Shown one piece after another: positions 1 through 5,298 of a stretch of DNA of 5,298 nt. Source of the stretch: an uncultured Rhodanobacter sp. (GTDB lineage Bacteria > Pseudomonadota > Gammaproteobacteria > Xanthomonadales > Rhodanobacteraceae). Within the stretch, counting starts at the first letter, position 1, and every line of letters begins with the position of its first letter. Under the pieces are notes generated by a model, which saw nothing but the letters and a program-made list of their open reading frames with translations, did not search any database and had not been told where the DNA came from. A program made the translations under genes and the position numbers. Location of the stretch: the NCBI GenBank assembly GCA_903827735.1, contig CAIKJM010000562.1, forward strand, positions 1 through 5,298. The letters run 5' to 3'.

Positions 1-1
1 C

Positions 2-409
2 CGACATCTCGGCCGCACCTTGGGCGATCGCGTGCAGGTCGCGACCGCGCGCATGGACGGCCGCATCGTGGCGATGGCGCTGCTCATGGTCGGCAACAGC
101 ACGCTGTATGGCCGCTACTGGGGCAGCCTGGTTGAGGTGCAGGGGCTGCACTTCGAGCTGTGCTACTACCTCGGCATCGAGTTCTGCATCGCCAACAAAC
201 TGCAGACCTTCGAGCCCGGCGCGCAGGGCGAGCACAAGATGGCCCGCGGCTTTCTGCCGACCCGCACGCACTCGCGCCACTACCTGATGAACGAGAGCTT
301 CGACCTCGCGGTGCGCAACGCGCTGGTGCATGAAGCGCGCTCGCGCGAGGCGTATTACGCGGAGCTGATGGAGCACTCGCCGTACGCTGCGACGCCCGTT
401 CAACCATGA
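2..409 (+). CDS. FemAB-like / GNAT-fold acyltransferase, COG3146 (DUF482) type, 3' fragment
   Basis: The reading frame is open from base 2 to the TGA at 407-409, so only the last 135 codons are present and the true start lies left of the window. Seen: the fragment contains RYWGS (residues 38-42), HFELCYYLGIEFCI (50-63), then FEPGAQGEHK (70-79) and ARGFLPTRTHS (81-91). I recognise this as the C-terminal signature of the COG3146/DUF482 family, annotated as 'peptidoglycan biosynthesis/recognition' or GNAT-family N-acetyltransferase and related in fold to FemAB-type aminoacyl transferases. The substrate of this family is not well established, so no reaction is assigned. No membrane segment is visible; the tail after residue 100 is mainly charged and probably helical. 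The stop overlaps the start of aat (ATGA), indicating one transcript and coupled translation. A TTG at 20 is not a plausible start, because the conserved frame is already open upstream of it. Confidence 0.85.
   Translation, partial: RHLGRTLGDRVQVATARMDGRIVAMALLMVGNSTLYGRYWGSLVEVQGLHFELCYYLGIEFCIANKLQTFEPGAQGEHKMARGFLPTRTHSRHYLMNESFDLAVRNALVHEARSREAYYAELMEHSPYAATPVQP
406..409 (+). promoter_or_regulatory. ATGA stop/start overlap coupling the FemAB-like gene to aat
   Basis: The A of the aat ATG is base 406 and the TGA of the upstream gene is 407-409. The bases just before it (390-405) hold no purine-rich ribosome binding site. This points to ribosomes terminating and restarting in place, so aat output would depend on translation of the upstream gene. 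Confidence 0.75.
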
Positions 410-1119
410 TTGTTTTGCCACGACTGCATGCCGGCAGCGTTGAACCCTTCCCCAACCCCCGGCGCGCGCTGCAGGAGCCCAACGGACTTTTGGCCTTCGG
501 CGGCGATCTGTCAGCAGAGCGTCTGCTGGACGCCTATCGCCACGGCATTTTTCCCTGGTTCAACGAGGGCGAGCCGATACTCTGGTGGTCGCCCGATCCG
601 CGCTGCGTGTTTCGCACCGACGCCCTGCACGTCAGCCGGCGCACGCGGCGTTCATTGGCAAGCTGCGGCTGGACGGTGACTGTCGATCACGCTTTCGATC
701 AGGTGATTCGTGGCTGCGCCGGCGCGCGGGCCAAAGAGCGCGGCACATGGATCAGCCCGGACATGATGCAGGCCTATCAAACGCTGCATGATCGTGGCGA
801 CGCGCACAGCGTGGAAATTTGGGATGACGAGCATCTGGTCGGCGGCATTTACGGCGTCGCGGTCGGCAAGCTGTTTTGCGGCGAGTCGATGTTCAGCGCG
901 GTCAGCGGCGGCTCGAAAGCCGCGCTGATCGCGCTGTGCGCTCTGTTGGCCGAGCGCGGCTACCCGCTGCTCGATGCGCAGGTAACCAATTCGCACTTGG
1001 TCAGCATGGGCGCGGTCGAGATGTCGCGCGAGCTGTTTCTCGAGCGGGTTGACGGTCTGACTGCCATCGACGTGCCCCCCGGACCCTGGCGCGACGCCAA
1101 GCCATCGTTCCTGACCTGA
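406..1119 (+). CDS. aat: Leucyl/phenylalanyl-tRNA-protein transferase
   Basis: Cytosolic enzyme of the bacterial N-degron (N-end rule) pathway. It moves Leu or Phe from aminoacyl-tRNA onto proteins with N-terminal Arg or Lys, marking them for ClpS/ClpAP. Seen in the 237-residue product: FGGDLS (31-36), HGIFPWF (46-52), PILWWSPDPR (57-66), RGTWIS (112-117), GGIYGVAVG (146-154), FCGESMFS (157-164) and LLDAQVTNSHLVSMGA (188-203). These are the family's signature blocks in the right order, and the length is normal (E. coli about 234). From memory of the E. coli enzyme, its key residues E156, D186 and Q188 correspond to E160, D190 and Q192 here, a constant offset of four, so the enzyme should be active. 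The ATG at 406 overlaps the upstream TGA and has no clear Shine-Dalgarno sequence before it, which fits translational coupling. The gene converges on the aldo/keto reductase. clpA and clpS are not in the window. Confidence 0.97.
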   Translation: MIVLPRLHAGSVEPFPNPRRALQEPNGLLAFGGDLSAERLLDAYRHGIFPWFNEGEPILWWSPDPRCVFRTDALHVSRRTRRSLASCGWTVTVDHAFDQVIRGCAGARAKERGTWISPDMMQAYQTLHDRGDAHSVEIWDDEHLVGGIYGVAVGKLFCGESMFSAVSGGSKAALIALCALLAERGYPLLDAQVTNSHLVSMGAVEMSRELFLERVDGLTAIDVPPGPWRDAKPSFLT

Positions 1120-1130
1120 GCGCGGCTCAG
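1116..1130. terminator. Hairpin spanning both convergent stop codons (possible weak bidirectional terminator)
   Basis: CTGAGC (1116-1121), loop GCG, GCTCAG (1125-1130): a perfect 6-bp stem with a 3-base loop. The left arm contains the aat TGA (1117-1119) and the right arm contains the complement of the reductase TGA (1127-1129), so the same hairpin ends both transcripts. Neither side has a proper U-run (TTCAGTTCGT follows on +), so intrinsic termination would be weak. Part of the symmetry comes simply from two facing TGA codons. Confidence 0.35.
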
Positions 1131-1957
1131 TTCAGTTCGTCGGGATCGGGACCCAGCCGGTTGCCGCCGTCGAGACCGTTGATCTTCTTCATCTGCTCAT
1201 CGCTCAGCTCGAAGTCGAACACGTCGAAATTCTCCTTGATGCGCGAGGGCGTTTCCGATTTCGGTATCACCATATGGCCCAGCTGCAGATGCCAGCGGAT
1301 GATGACCTGCGCCGCCGTCTTGCCGTGGGCGTCGGCGACGTCCTTGATGATCTTGTTCTTCAGCAGATCGCCGCCCTGGCCCAGCGGGCTCCAGGCTTCG
1401 GTAACGATGCCCTTGGATTTGTTGAAACCGGCCACGTCCACCTGGGCGAAATCCGGGTGCAGCTCGATCTGATTGACGGCGGGCACCACCCCGGTCTCGT
1501 TGATCAGCTTGTCCAGATGCTTTGGCTGAAAGTTGGACACGCCGATCGACTTGATCCGGCCCTCGTCGCGCAGGCGGATAAACGCCTTGAACGTGTCAAC
1601 GTAGAGATCCTTGGCCGGGCACGGCCAGTGGATCAGATACAGGTCGACGTAATCGAGCTTGAGCTTGTCCATGCTGGCGTCGAACGCTTTCAGCGCCGCA
1701 TCGAAGCCCTGGTCGCCATTCCACAGCTTGGTGGTAACAAAAATATCGCTGCGCGACAGGCCGGAGTTGCGCACCGCCTCGCCCACGCCCTTCTCGTTCT
1801 TGTAGAACGCCGCGGTGTCGATCGAGCGGTAGCCCGTTTTAAGGGCCGTACCAACGGCCTCGGTCGCTTTTGCATCATCGATTTGATAGACGCCGAAGCC
1901 AAGCTGCGGCGCGTAAATGCCGTCGTTGAGCTTCAACAGGGGGTGCTTGTCGGTCAT
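1127..1957 (-). CDS. Aldo/keto reductase, DkgA/AKR5-like
   Basis: Soluble NAD(P)H-dependent oxidoreductase of the (beta/alpha)8-barrel AKR superfamily, reducing aldehydes or ketones; the natural substrate cannot be read from the sequence. Seen in the 276-residue product: the full catalytic tetrad D47 and Y52 (RSIDTAAFYKNE), K77 (VTTKLWN) and H110 (LYLIHWPCP). GVSNF is at 139-143, NQIELHP at 162-168, SPLGQGG at 190-196 and VIPKSETPSRIKEN at 230-243. K233, S234 and R239 lie where NADPH-preferring members hold the 2'-phosphate. The length and blocks resemble 2,5-diketo-D-gluconate reductase (DkgA) and other AKR5-type enzymes, but I do not assign a symbol. The ATG at 1957 has a good Shine-Dalgarno sequence (GGGAGC, minus strand, ending about 8 bases upstream). 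It lies 72 bp downstream of ispG on the same strand and may be its distal operon partner. The protein is unusually lysine-rich for this window (about 25 Lys to 9 Arg). Confidence 0.93.
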   Translation of the reverse strand: MTDKHPLLKLNDGIYAPQLGFGVYQIDDAKATEAVGTALKTGYRSIDTAAFYKNEKGVGEAVRNSGLSRSDIFVTTKLWNGDQGFDAALKAFDASMDKLKLDYVDLYLIHWPCPAKDLYVDTFKAFIRLRDEGRIKSIGVSNFQPKHLDKLINETGVVPAVNQIELHPDFAQVDVAGFNKSKGIVTEAWSPLGQGGDLLKNKIIKDVADAHGKTAAQVIIRWHLQLGHMVIPKSETPSRIKENFDVFDFELSDEQMKKINGLDGGNRLGPDPDELN

Positions 1958-1964
1958 GCGGTGT

Positions 1965-2001
1965 TGCTCCCATCGTGTTCGAAAAAACTAAGGAGCACCT
2001 T
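1965..2001 (-). promoter_or_regulatory. Leader of the aldo/keto reductase: weak hairpin with T-run, or alternative pairing that covers the ribosome binding site
   Basis: Read on the minus strand, AAGG/CCTT (2001-1998 with 1993-1990) can form a 4-bp stem with a TGCT loop, followed closely by six T residues (1987-1982), a weak terminator-like shape. TGCTCC (1997-1992) is also the exact inverted copy of GGAGCA (1970-1965), which carries the Shine-Dalgarno bases of the reductase; pairing over a 21-base loop would hide that site. The two structures share bases and exclude each other. Both are short, so this is suggestive only. Confidence 0.25.
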
Positions 2002-2029
2002 GCACTATCCGCCCCTGAAAGCGGCGTGA

Positions 2030-3289
2030 TCAATCCGTTCGCGAGGCGTAATGGGTTTCGACGTAGTTGTTCAAGATGCCGACGAACTCGCTGGCGATAT
2101 TGTCGCCGCGCAGGGTCATCGCCTTTTCGCCGTCGATAAACACCGGCGCGGCCGGCGACTCGCCGTTGCCCGGCAGCGAAATGCCGATATTCGCGTGCTT
2201 GGATTCGCCCGGGCCGTTGACGATGCAGCCCATCACCGCCAGCGTGAGGTTTTCCACGCCGTCGTACTTGATGCGCCACACCGGCATCTGCTCGCGCACG
2301 TGTTCCTGCACGGTCTTGGCCAGCTCCTGGAAAAACTCGCTCGTCGTGCGGCCGCAGCCCGGGCACGCGGTGACCAGCGGCGTGAACGAGCGCAGGCCCA
2401 TGGTCTGCAGCAGCTCCTGCGCCACGATCACTTCGCCGGTGCGCGCACCGCCGGGCTCGGGCGTGAGCGAGATGCGGATGGTATCGCCGATACCTTCCTG
2501 CAACAGCACGGCCAGCGCCGCGCTGGACGCGGTGATGCCCTTGGAGCCCATACCGGCCTCGGTCAGGCCCAGATGCAGGGCGTAATCGCATCGCAAGGCC
2601 AGGTCGCGATACACCGCGATCAGCTCCTGCACGCCGGAAACCTTGCACGACAGGATGATGCGATCGCGTGCCAGGCCGAGTTCCTCGGCCCGCGCGGCGG
2701 AATCCAGCGCCGAACGGATCAGCGCCTCGCGCGCCACGTGCGACGCATCCCAAGGCTCGGCGCGCTTGGCGTTTTCGTCCATGAGGGTGGCGACCATGCT
2801 CTGGTCGAGCGAGCCCCAGTTGGCGCCGATGCGCACGGGCTTTTTGTACTCGATCGCCTTTTCGATGATCGCGGCGAACTGGTTGTCCTTCTTCTTGCCG
2901 AAACCGACGTTGCCAGGGTTGATGCGGTACTTGGCCAGCACCTCGGCGCAGGCCGGCTCGCTCTCCAGCAGCTGATGACCGTTGTAGTGAAAGTCGCCGA
3001 TGATCGGCACGTCCACGCCCATCATCGCCAGCCGGTCGGCAATGCGCGGGACCGCCGCCGCCGCGGCCGGCGTATTCACAGTGATGCGCACCAGCTCGGA
3101 GCCGGCGCGGGCCAGTTCGGCGATCTGCTTGGCCGTGCTGATCGGGTCTTCAGTGTCGGTGTTGGTCATCGACTGCACCACGATCGGCGCGCCGCCGCCG
3201 ACAATGATCTTGCCGATCTGCACGCTGACGCTGGGGCGGCGCGGCGCGGACTCGGCCGGGCGCGGCTGATAGGGGGGTTCGTGGCTCAT
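2030..3289 (-). CDS. ispG: 4-hydroxy-3-methylbut-2-en-1-yl diphosphate synthase (IspG/GcpE)
   Basis: Cytosolic [4Fe-4S] enzyme of the MEP isoprenoid pathway. It reductively converts 2-C-methyl-D-erythritol 2,4-cyclodiphosphate to HMBPP, with electrons from flavodoxin or ferredoxin. Numbering from the ATG at 3289 (419 residues): VVQSMTNTDT at 37-46, DFHYNGHQLL at 99-108, YRINPGNVGFG at 121-131, RIGANWGSL at 153-161 and LHLGLTEAG at 239-247 form the TIM-barrel part. The C-terminal cluster domain has ACPGCGR (C309, C312) and GCIVNGPGE (C355, E362), the three Cys and one Glu that bind the cluster, so the enzyme looks intact. It is longer than E. coli IspG (372) and matches the Xanthomonas-like form. 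An in-frame GTG at 3307 would add six residues (VFAGTF) but has no ribosome binding site and abuts a palindrome; the ATG starting MSHEPPYQ fits the family better, though its own Shine-Dalgarno sequence is also weak. The usual hisS neighbour is absent. Confidence 0.97.
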   Translation of the reverse strand: MSHEPPYQPRPAESAPRRPSVSVQIGKIIVGGGAPIVVQSMTNTDTEDPISTAKQIAELARAGSELVRITVNTPAAAAAVPRIADRLAMMGVDVPIIGDFHYNGHQLLESEPACAEVLAKYRINPGNVGFGKKKDNQFAAIIEKAIEYKKPVRIGANWGSLDQSMVATLMDENAKRAEPWDASHVAREALIRSALDSAARAEELGLARDRIILSCKVSGVQELIAVYRDLALRCDYALHLGLTEAGMGSKGITASSAALAVLLQEGIGDTIRISLTPEPGGARTGEVIVAQELLQTMGLRSFTPLVTACPGCGRTTSEFFQELAKTVQEHVREQMPVWRIKYDGVENLTLAVMGCIVNGPGESKHANIGISLPGNGESPAAPVFIDGEKAMTLRGDNIASEFVGILNNYVETHYASRTD

Positions 3290-3309
3290 AAAGGTACCGG
3301 CAAACACAG

Positions 3310-3323
3310 GCGCGACGTCGCGC
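3310..3323. repeat. 14-bp perfect palindrome in the ispG leader
   Basis: GCGCGACGTCGCGC reads identically on both strands. It lies about 20 bp upstream of the ispG ATG at 3289 and just downstream of the proposed start of transcription. It could be an operator for a dimeric repressor or a 5' leader hairpin. CG-rich alternation makes chance palindromes more likely in this genome. Confidence 0.45.
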
Positions 3324-3359
3324 GATAGGCCTTAAGAATACCCGATGCTCCGTATGCAC

Positions 3360-3378
3360 CAAGACAGCAGCAAGACAG
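3360..3378. repeat. Direct repeat CAAGACAG x2, 11-bp period
   Basis: CAAGACAG occurs at 3360-3367 and again at 3371-3378, start to start 11 bp, about one helical turn. It overlaps or lies just upstream of the proposed ispG -35 element, where two copies on the same DNA face could be read by a regulator. The repeat is short and unconfirmed. Confidence 0.3.
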
Positions 3379-3445
3379 TCGCTTAAGCTTCGCAAAATGA
3401 TGCGGCTCGTGAGCCGATGCCTTTCCCTATCTGCCGCCGTTGCCC

Positions 3446-4651
3446 ATGACCTCACTTGAACCGTCCGCCGTCGCGCCCTCGGCGGACCACCCAGCGGCGC
3501 CTGCCCCGTCCGCCGAACGCCATCGGCTGGCCACTTTGCACCGTTATCAGATTCTGGATACGGCGCGTGAGGCGGCCTTCGACGACATTACCCGGCTAGC
3601 GGCGCTGATCTGCGGCACGCCCATGGCGTTGATCAGCCTAGTCGACCAGGACCGTCAGTGGTTCAAGAGTGAGCTGGGCCTCGGCGTCAGCGAGACGCCC
3701 ATCGGCAGTTCAATCTGCGCACACGCCATCCAGCAGGACGGCCTGTTCGTAGTGCCGGACACGTTGGCCGACGCGCGTTTTGTGCACAACCCGCTGGTTA
3801 CCAGCGATCCTAACCTGCGCTTTTATGCCGGTGCACCGCTGCACACTGCCGACGGTGTGCCGCTGGGCACGGTCTGCGTGCTGGACAGCCAGCCGCGCTC
3901 GCTCAGCGCCCAACAAGCGGAGGCGCTGCAGGCGCTGGCTCGGCAGACCATGGCGCAGATCGAACTGCGCCAGCTGCTGGCGCAGTCGCAGGAGTCGAAC
4001 CACTACCGGCGCCAGCTGATGGCCATCGCCGGCCATGATCTGAAAACCCCGGTGCGCACTGCAGCCTACGCCATCCGCAAAGTGCAGCGCACGCTCACGC
4101 CCGAACAGGGCGCGCCGCTGAACGTGGCCACCGAAGCACTGGCGCGCATCGATCGCGAATTCTCCCAGCTCGCGGCGATGGCCGGTACCGAAGGCGCGCT
4201 GGTGGCGCCGGATGAAACCGACGTTGCGCTGGCCGATGTACTGCAGCCGCTGCTCGATCACTGGCGTGAGGCGGCGCTGGCCAAGGGCCTGCGCCTGCGC
4301 TATGTGCCGACGCGGCTGCGCGTGCGCAGCCACCCGGCGCTGCTGTCCACCCTGCTCGGCAACCTGCTGGGCAACGCGGTGAAGTACACCGAAAAAGGCT
4401 CGGTGCTGGTCGGCTGCCGCCGTCGCGGCGATCACGTGGTGGTCGACATCATCGACAGCGGCCTGGGCATGGACGAGCGGCAAACCGGCGACATGTTCGG
4501 CGCGTTTCATCAGGTCGACCCGCGCAGCGAAGGCCTGGGCTTGGGCCTGTGGATTGTGCGCAGCACGGCTGAATCACTCGGCCATCAGGTGCGCGTGGAA
4601 TCGACGCCGGGACGCGGCAGCCGGTTTTCGGTGGAGATGCCGCGGGCTTGA
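3446..4651 (+). CDS. Soluble GAF-domain sensor histidine kinase
   Basis: Predicted cytosolic two-component kinase of 401 residues; no transmembrane segment or signal peptide is visible. Domains in order: a Pro/Ala-rich N-terminus (1-23); a GAF sensor domain at about 26-175, with LDTAREAAFDDIT (37-49), LISLVDQDRQWFKS (62-75), GSSICAHAI (87-95) and GAPLHTADGVPLGTVCVLD (129-147); and a HisKA dimerisation helix with H-box GHDLKTP (phospho-acceptor H197). The HATPase domain follows, with N-box LLGNLLGNAVKYT (303-315, N310), G1 box DSGLGM (337-342), F-box MFGAFHQV (350-357) and G2 box GLGLGLWIV (363-371). All kinase motifs are intact. The H-box together with GCRRRGD (323-329) resembles the HDLRQP-type kinases, as I recall them. 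The GAF ligand is unknown. There is no receiver domain and no response regulator in the window, so it is an orphan here. The ATG at 3446 was chosen over an in-frame TTG at 3440; neither has a clear ribosome binding site. Confidence 0.93.
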   Translation: MTSLEPSAVAPSADHPAAPAPSAERHRLATLHRYQILDTAREAAFDDITRLAALICGTPMALISLVDQDRQWFKSELGLGVSETPIGSSICAHAIQQDGLFVVPDTLADARFVHNPLVTSDPNLRFYAGAPLHTADGVPLGTVCVLDSQPRSLSAQQAEALQALARQTMAQIELRQLLAQSQESNHYRRQLMAIAGHDLKTPVRTAAYAIRKVQRTLTPEQGAPLNVATEALARIDREFSQLAAMAGTEGALVAPDETDVALADVLQPLLDHWREAALAKGLRLRYVPTRLRVRSHPALLSTLLGNLLGNAVKYTEKGSVLVGCRRRGDHVVVDIIDSGLGMDERQTGDMFGAFHQVDPRSEGLGLGLWIVRSTAESLGHQVRVESTPGRGSRFSVEMPRA

Positions 4652-4657
4652 TCCGCG
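4641..4657 (+). terminator. Weak hairpin across the kinase stop codon
   Basis: CGCGG (4641-4645) and CCGCG (4653-4657) form a 5-bp stem with a 7-base loop that includes the TGA at 4649-4651. No U-run follows (TTGGGG), so this is at best a minor 3' end structure in the 16-bp gap between the convergent genes. Confidence 0.2.
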
Positions 4658-4667
4658 TTGGGGTCCA

Positions 4668-5298
4668 TCAGCCAGGCGATGATTTCCGCCGCAGCGCCGC
4701 CAGCAACAGCCGTCGCTCCACGCGTTCGGCCAAAGTCTGCGGATGTTCCAGCTGCATTCGCTTCAGGGCAGCCGACTCGTCGGGCATCGCCGCGCCCGGA
4801 CTCAGTGCCGCGCGAAGCAGCTGCAAGCGACCGCGCCAGCTGACCTGCGATGATTTCAGCCAGTTCAGACCATCGAGCAGGCGAAGCTCGATCTCGGTGA
4901 AATCGCTGCCGAACGGAAACCGCGGCAGCAGGCCTTCGCGCCGAAACGGTGCCAGTGCCCGGCGCAAATGCTCCGGCGTGTTGCGTCGCCACGCGTCAGG
5001 TATCGCAAAGTCGAGCGGCAGCTTGCGCTGCGCTTTGGCCTGCGCGCACAGCGCATCGAGAAAGCGCGCGTCGCTGATCGACAGCATCGCCGCAATGCAT
5101 TCGCTGTCGGTCTTGCCGCGCAGATCGGCAACACCGTATTCGGTGATGTACAGATCGCGCAGATGTCGCGGAATCGTCGCCTGCGCGTAGTTCCAGCGGA
5201 TATTGCTCTCCACGCCCGCGCCGCTTTGACGCGTGGCACGCAGCAGCAGCGCCGAACGGCCGTCCGGCAGTTCGTGCGCCATGGCCACAAAGTTGTAC
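4668..5298 (-). CDS. Acetyl-CoA hydrolase/transferase family protein, C-terminal fragment
   Basis: The frame is open from the right edge (first full codon 5297-5295, TAC) to the TGA at 4670-4668, giving the last 209 residues; the start lies outside the window. Seen (fragment numbering): SNIRWNYAQATIPRH (31-45), then LYITEYGVADLRGKT (49-63) and ISDARF (74-79). This matches the C-terminal domain of the acetyl-CoA hydrolase/CoA-transferase family, where (V/I)TEYG(I/V)ADLRGK is the hallmark. The catalytic Glu that carries the CoA thioester lies in the missing part, so activity cannot be judged, and hydrolase versus transferase cannot be decided. After residue 100 there is a tail of about 110 residues with NTPEHLRRAL (106-115) and FPFGSDFTEIELRLLDGLNW (127-146), found as I recall in a long proteobacterial subgroup rather than in short succinyl-CoA:acetate CoA-transferases. 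A GTG at 5288 is internal, because the conserved frame continues upstream. It converges on the kinase gene. Confidence 0.88.
   Translation of the reverse strand, partial: YNFVAMAHELPDGRSALLLRATRQSGAGVESNIRWNYAQATIPRHLRDLYITEYGVADLRGKTDSECIAAMLSISDARFLDALCAQAKAQRKLPLDFAIPDAWRRNTPEHLRRALAPFRREGLLPRFPFGSDFTEIELRLLDGLNWLKSSQVSWRGRLQLLRAALSPGAAMPDESAALKRMQLEHPQTLAERVERRLLLAALRRKSSPG

Larger units (their letters stand above)
3290..3445. promoter_or_regulatory. Divergent intergenic region between ispG and the GAF kinase
   Basis: No coding region is supported here. It must carry the promoters for both divergent genes. For ispG the best minus-strand candidate is TTGGTG (3362-3357), a 16-base spacer and TATTCT (3340-3335), a weak sigma-70 match that would start transcription near 3328 and leave a leader of about 40 bases. 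I could not identify a convincing promoter or Shine-Dalgarno sequence for the kinase. The region also holds a 14-bp palindrome, two CTTAAG sites (3331-3336, 3382-3387) and an 8-base direct repeat. Confidence 0.4.

Noticed and set aside
1274..2029. Plus-strand open frame of 251 codons opposite the aldo/keto reductase
   Set aside because: Same codon-register mirror effect; the opposite strand encodes a full AKR with an intact tetrad.
1875..2753. Minus-strand open frame of 292 codons crossing the ispG/reductase junction
   Set aside because: It is a shifted frame within ispG and the reductase start; the translation is Arg/Gly-rich and lacks any motif.
3290..3307. GTG at 3307 as the ispG start, adding six residues
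   Set aside because: No ribosome binding site precedes it and a palindrome ends three bases upstream. The ATG at 3289 gives an N-terminus like that of relatives. It cannot be fully excluded.
2051..3328. Plus-strand open frame of 425 codons lying opposite ispG
   Set aside because: It is in codon-on-codon register with ispG, where antisense stops arise only from TTA, CTA and TCA, which are rare in this GC-rich gene. The product is Ala/Arg/His-rich with no recognisable motif, while ispG is unmistakable.
3440..3445. TTG at 3440 as the kinase start
   Set aside because: It adds only two residues to the ATG at 3446 and has no better ribosome binding site.
3710..4510. Minus-strand open frame of 266 codons opposite the GAF kinase
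   Set aside because: Same register artefact, with a His/Gln/Arg-rich product and no family resemblance.
4648..5190. Plus-strand open frame of 180 codons after the kinase
   Set aside because: It lies opposite the well-supported acetyl-CoA hydrolase/transferase gene; the product is Ser/Arg-rich with no recognisable domain.

Overview
The window looks like ordinary chromosomal DNA from a GC-rich proteobacterium. I infer a gammaproteobacterium of the Xanthomonadales or a relative, with a betaproteobacterium as the alternative. The reasons are the GC-rich third codon positions, the roughly 420-residue form of IspG (longer than the 372-residue Escherichia coli protein and closely similar to the Xanthomonas form as I remember it), the presence of Aat, and a FemAB-like COG3146 gene beside it. 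I see no rRNA, tRNA, CRISPR array, insertion sequence, phage gene or integration site.

Layout. Bases 2-409 (+) are the 3' end of a FemAB-like/GNAT-fold gene (COG3146/DUF482 type) whose stop codon overlaps the start of aat (406-1119, +), the leucyl/phenylalanyl-tRNA-protein transferase of the N-degron pathway. Convergent to aat, with a 7-bp gap, is an aldo/keto reductase (1127-1957, -). Upstream of it on the same strand lies ispG (2030-3289, -), the penultimate enzyme of the MEP isoprenoid pathway. The two minus-strand genes are 72 bp apart and may share a transcript. A divergent intergenic region of about 156 bp (3290-3445) separates ispG from a soluble GAF-domain histidine kinase (3446-4651, +). 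That kinase converges, with a 16-bp gap, on the 3' end of an acetyl-CoA hydrolase/transferase family gene (4668-5298, -) that runs off the right edge.

How the genes relate. The only clearly coupled pair is the FemAB-like gene with aat (ATGA overlap). ispG and the aldo/keto reductase may form a second unit, but nothing links their chemistry directly. The kinase has no response-regulator partner inside the window. The rest of the arrangement is convergent or divergent housekeeping and metabolic genes packed tightly.

I did not find a convincing undescribed system. The points most worth checking are the overlap of a FemAB-like gene with aat, two alternative RNA structures in front of the aldo/keto reductase, a hairpin formed by the two convergent stop codons at 1116-1130, and the small repeats in the ispG/kinase intergenic region.
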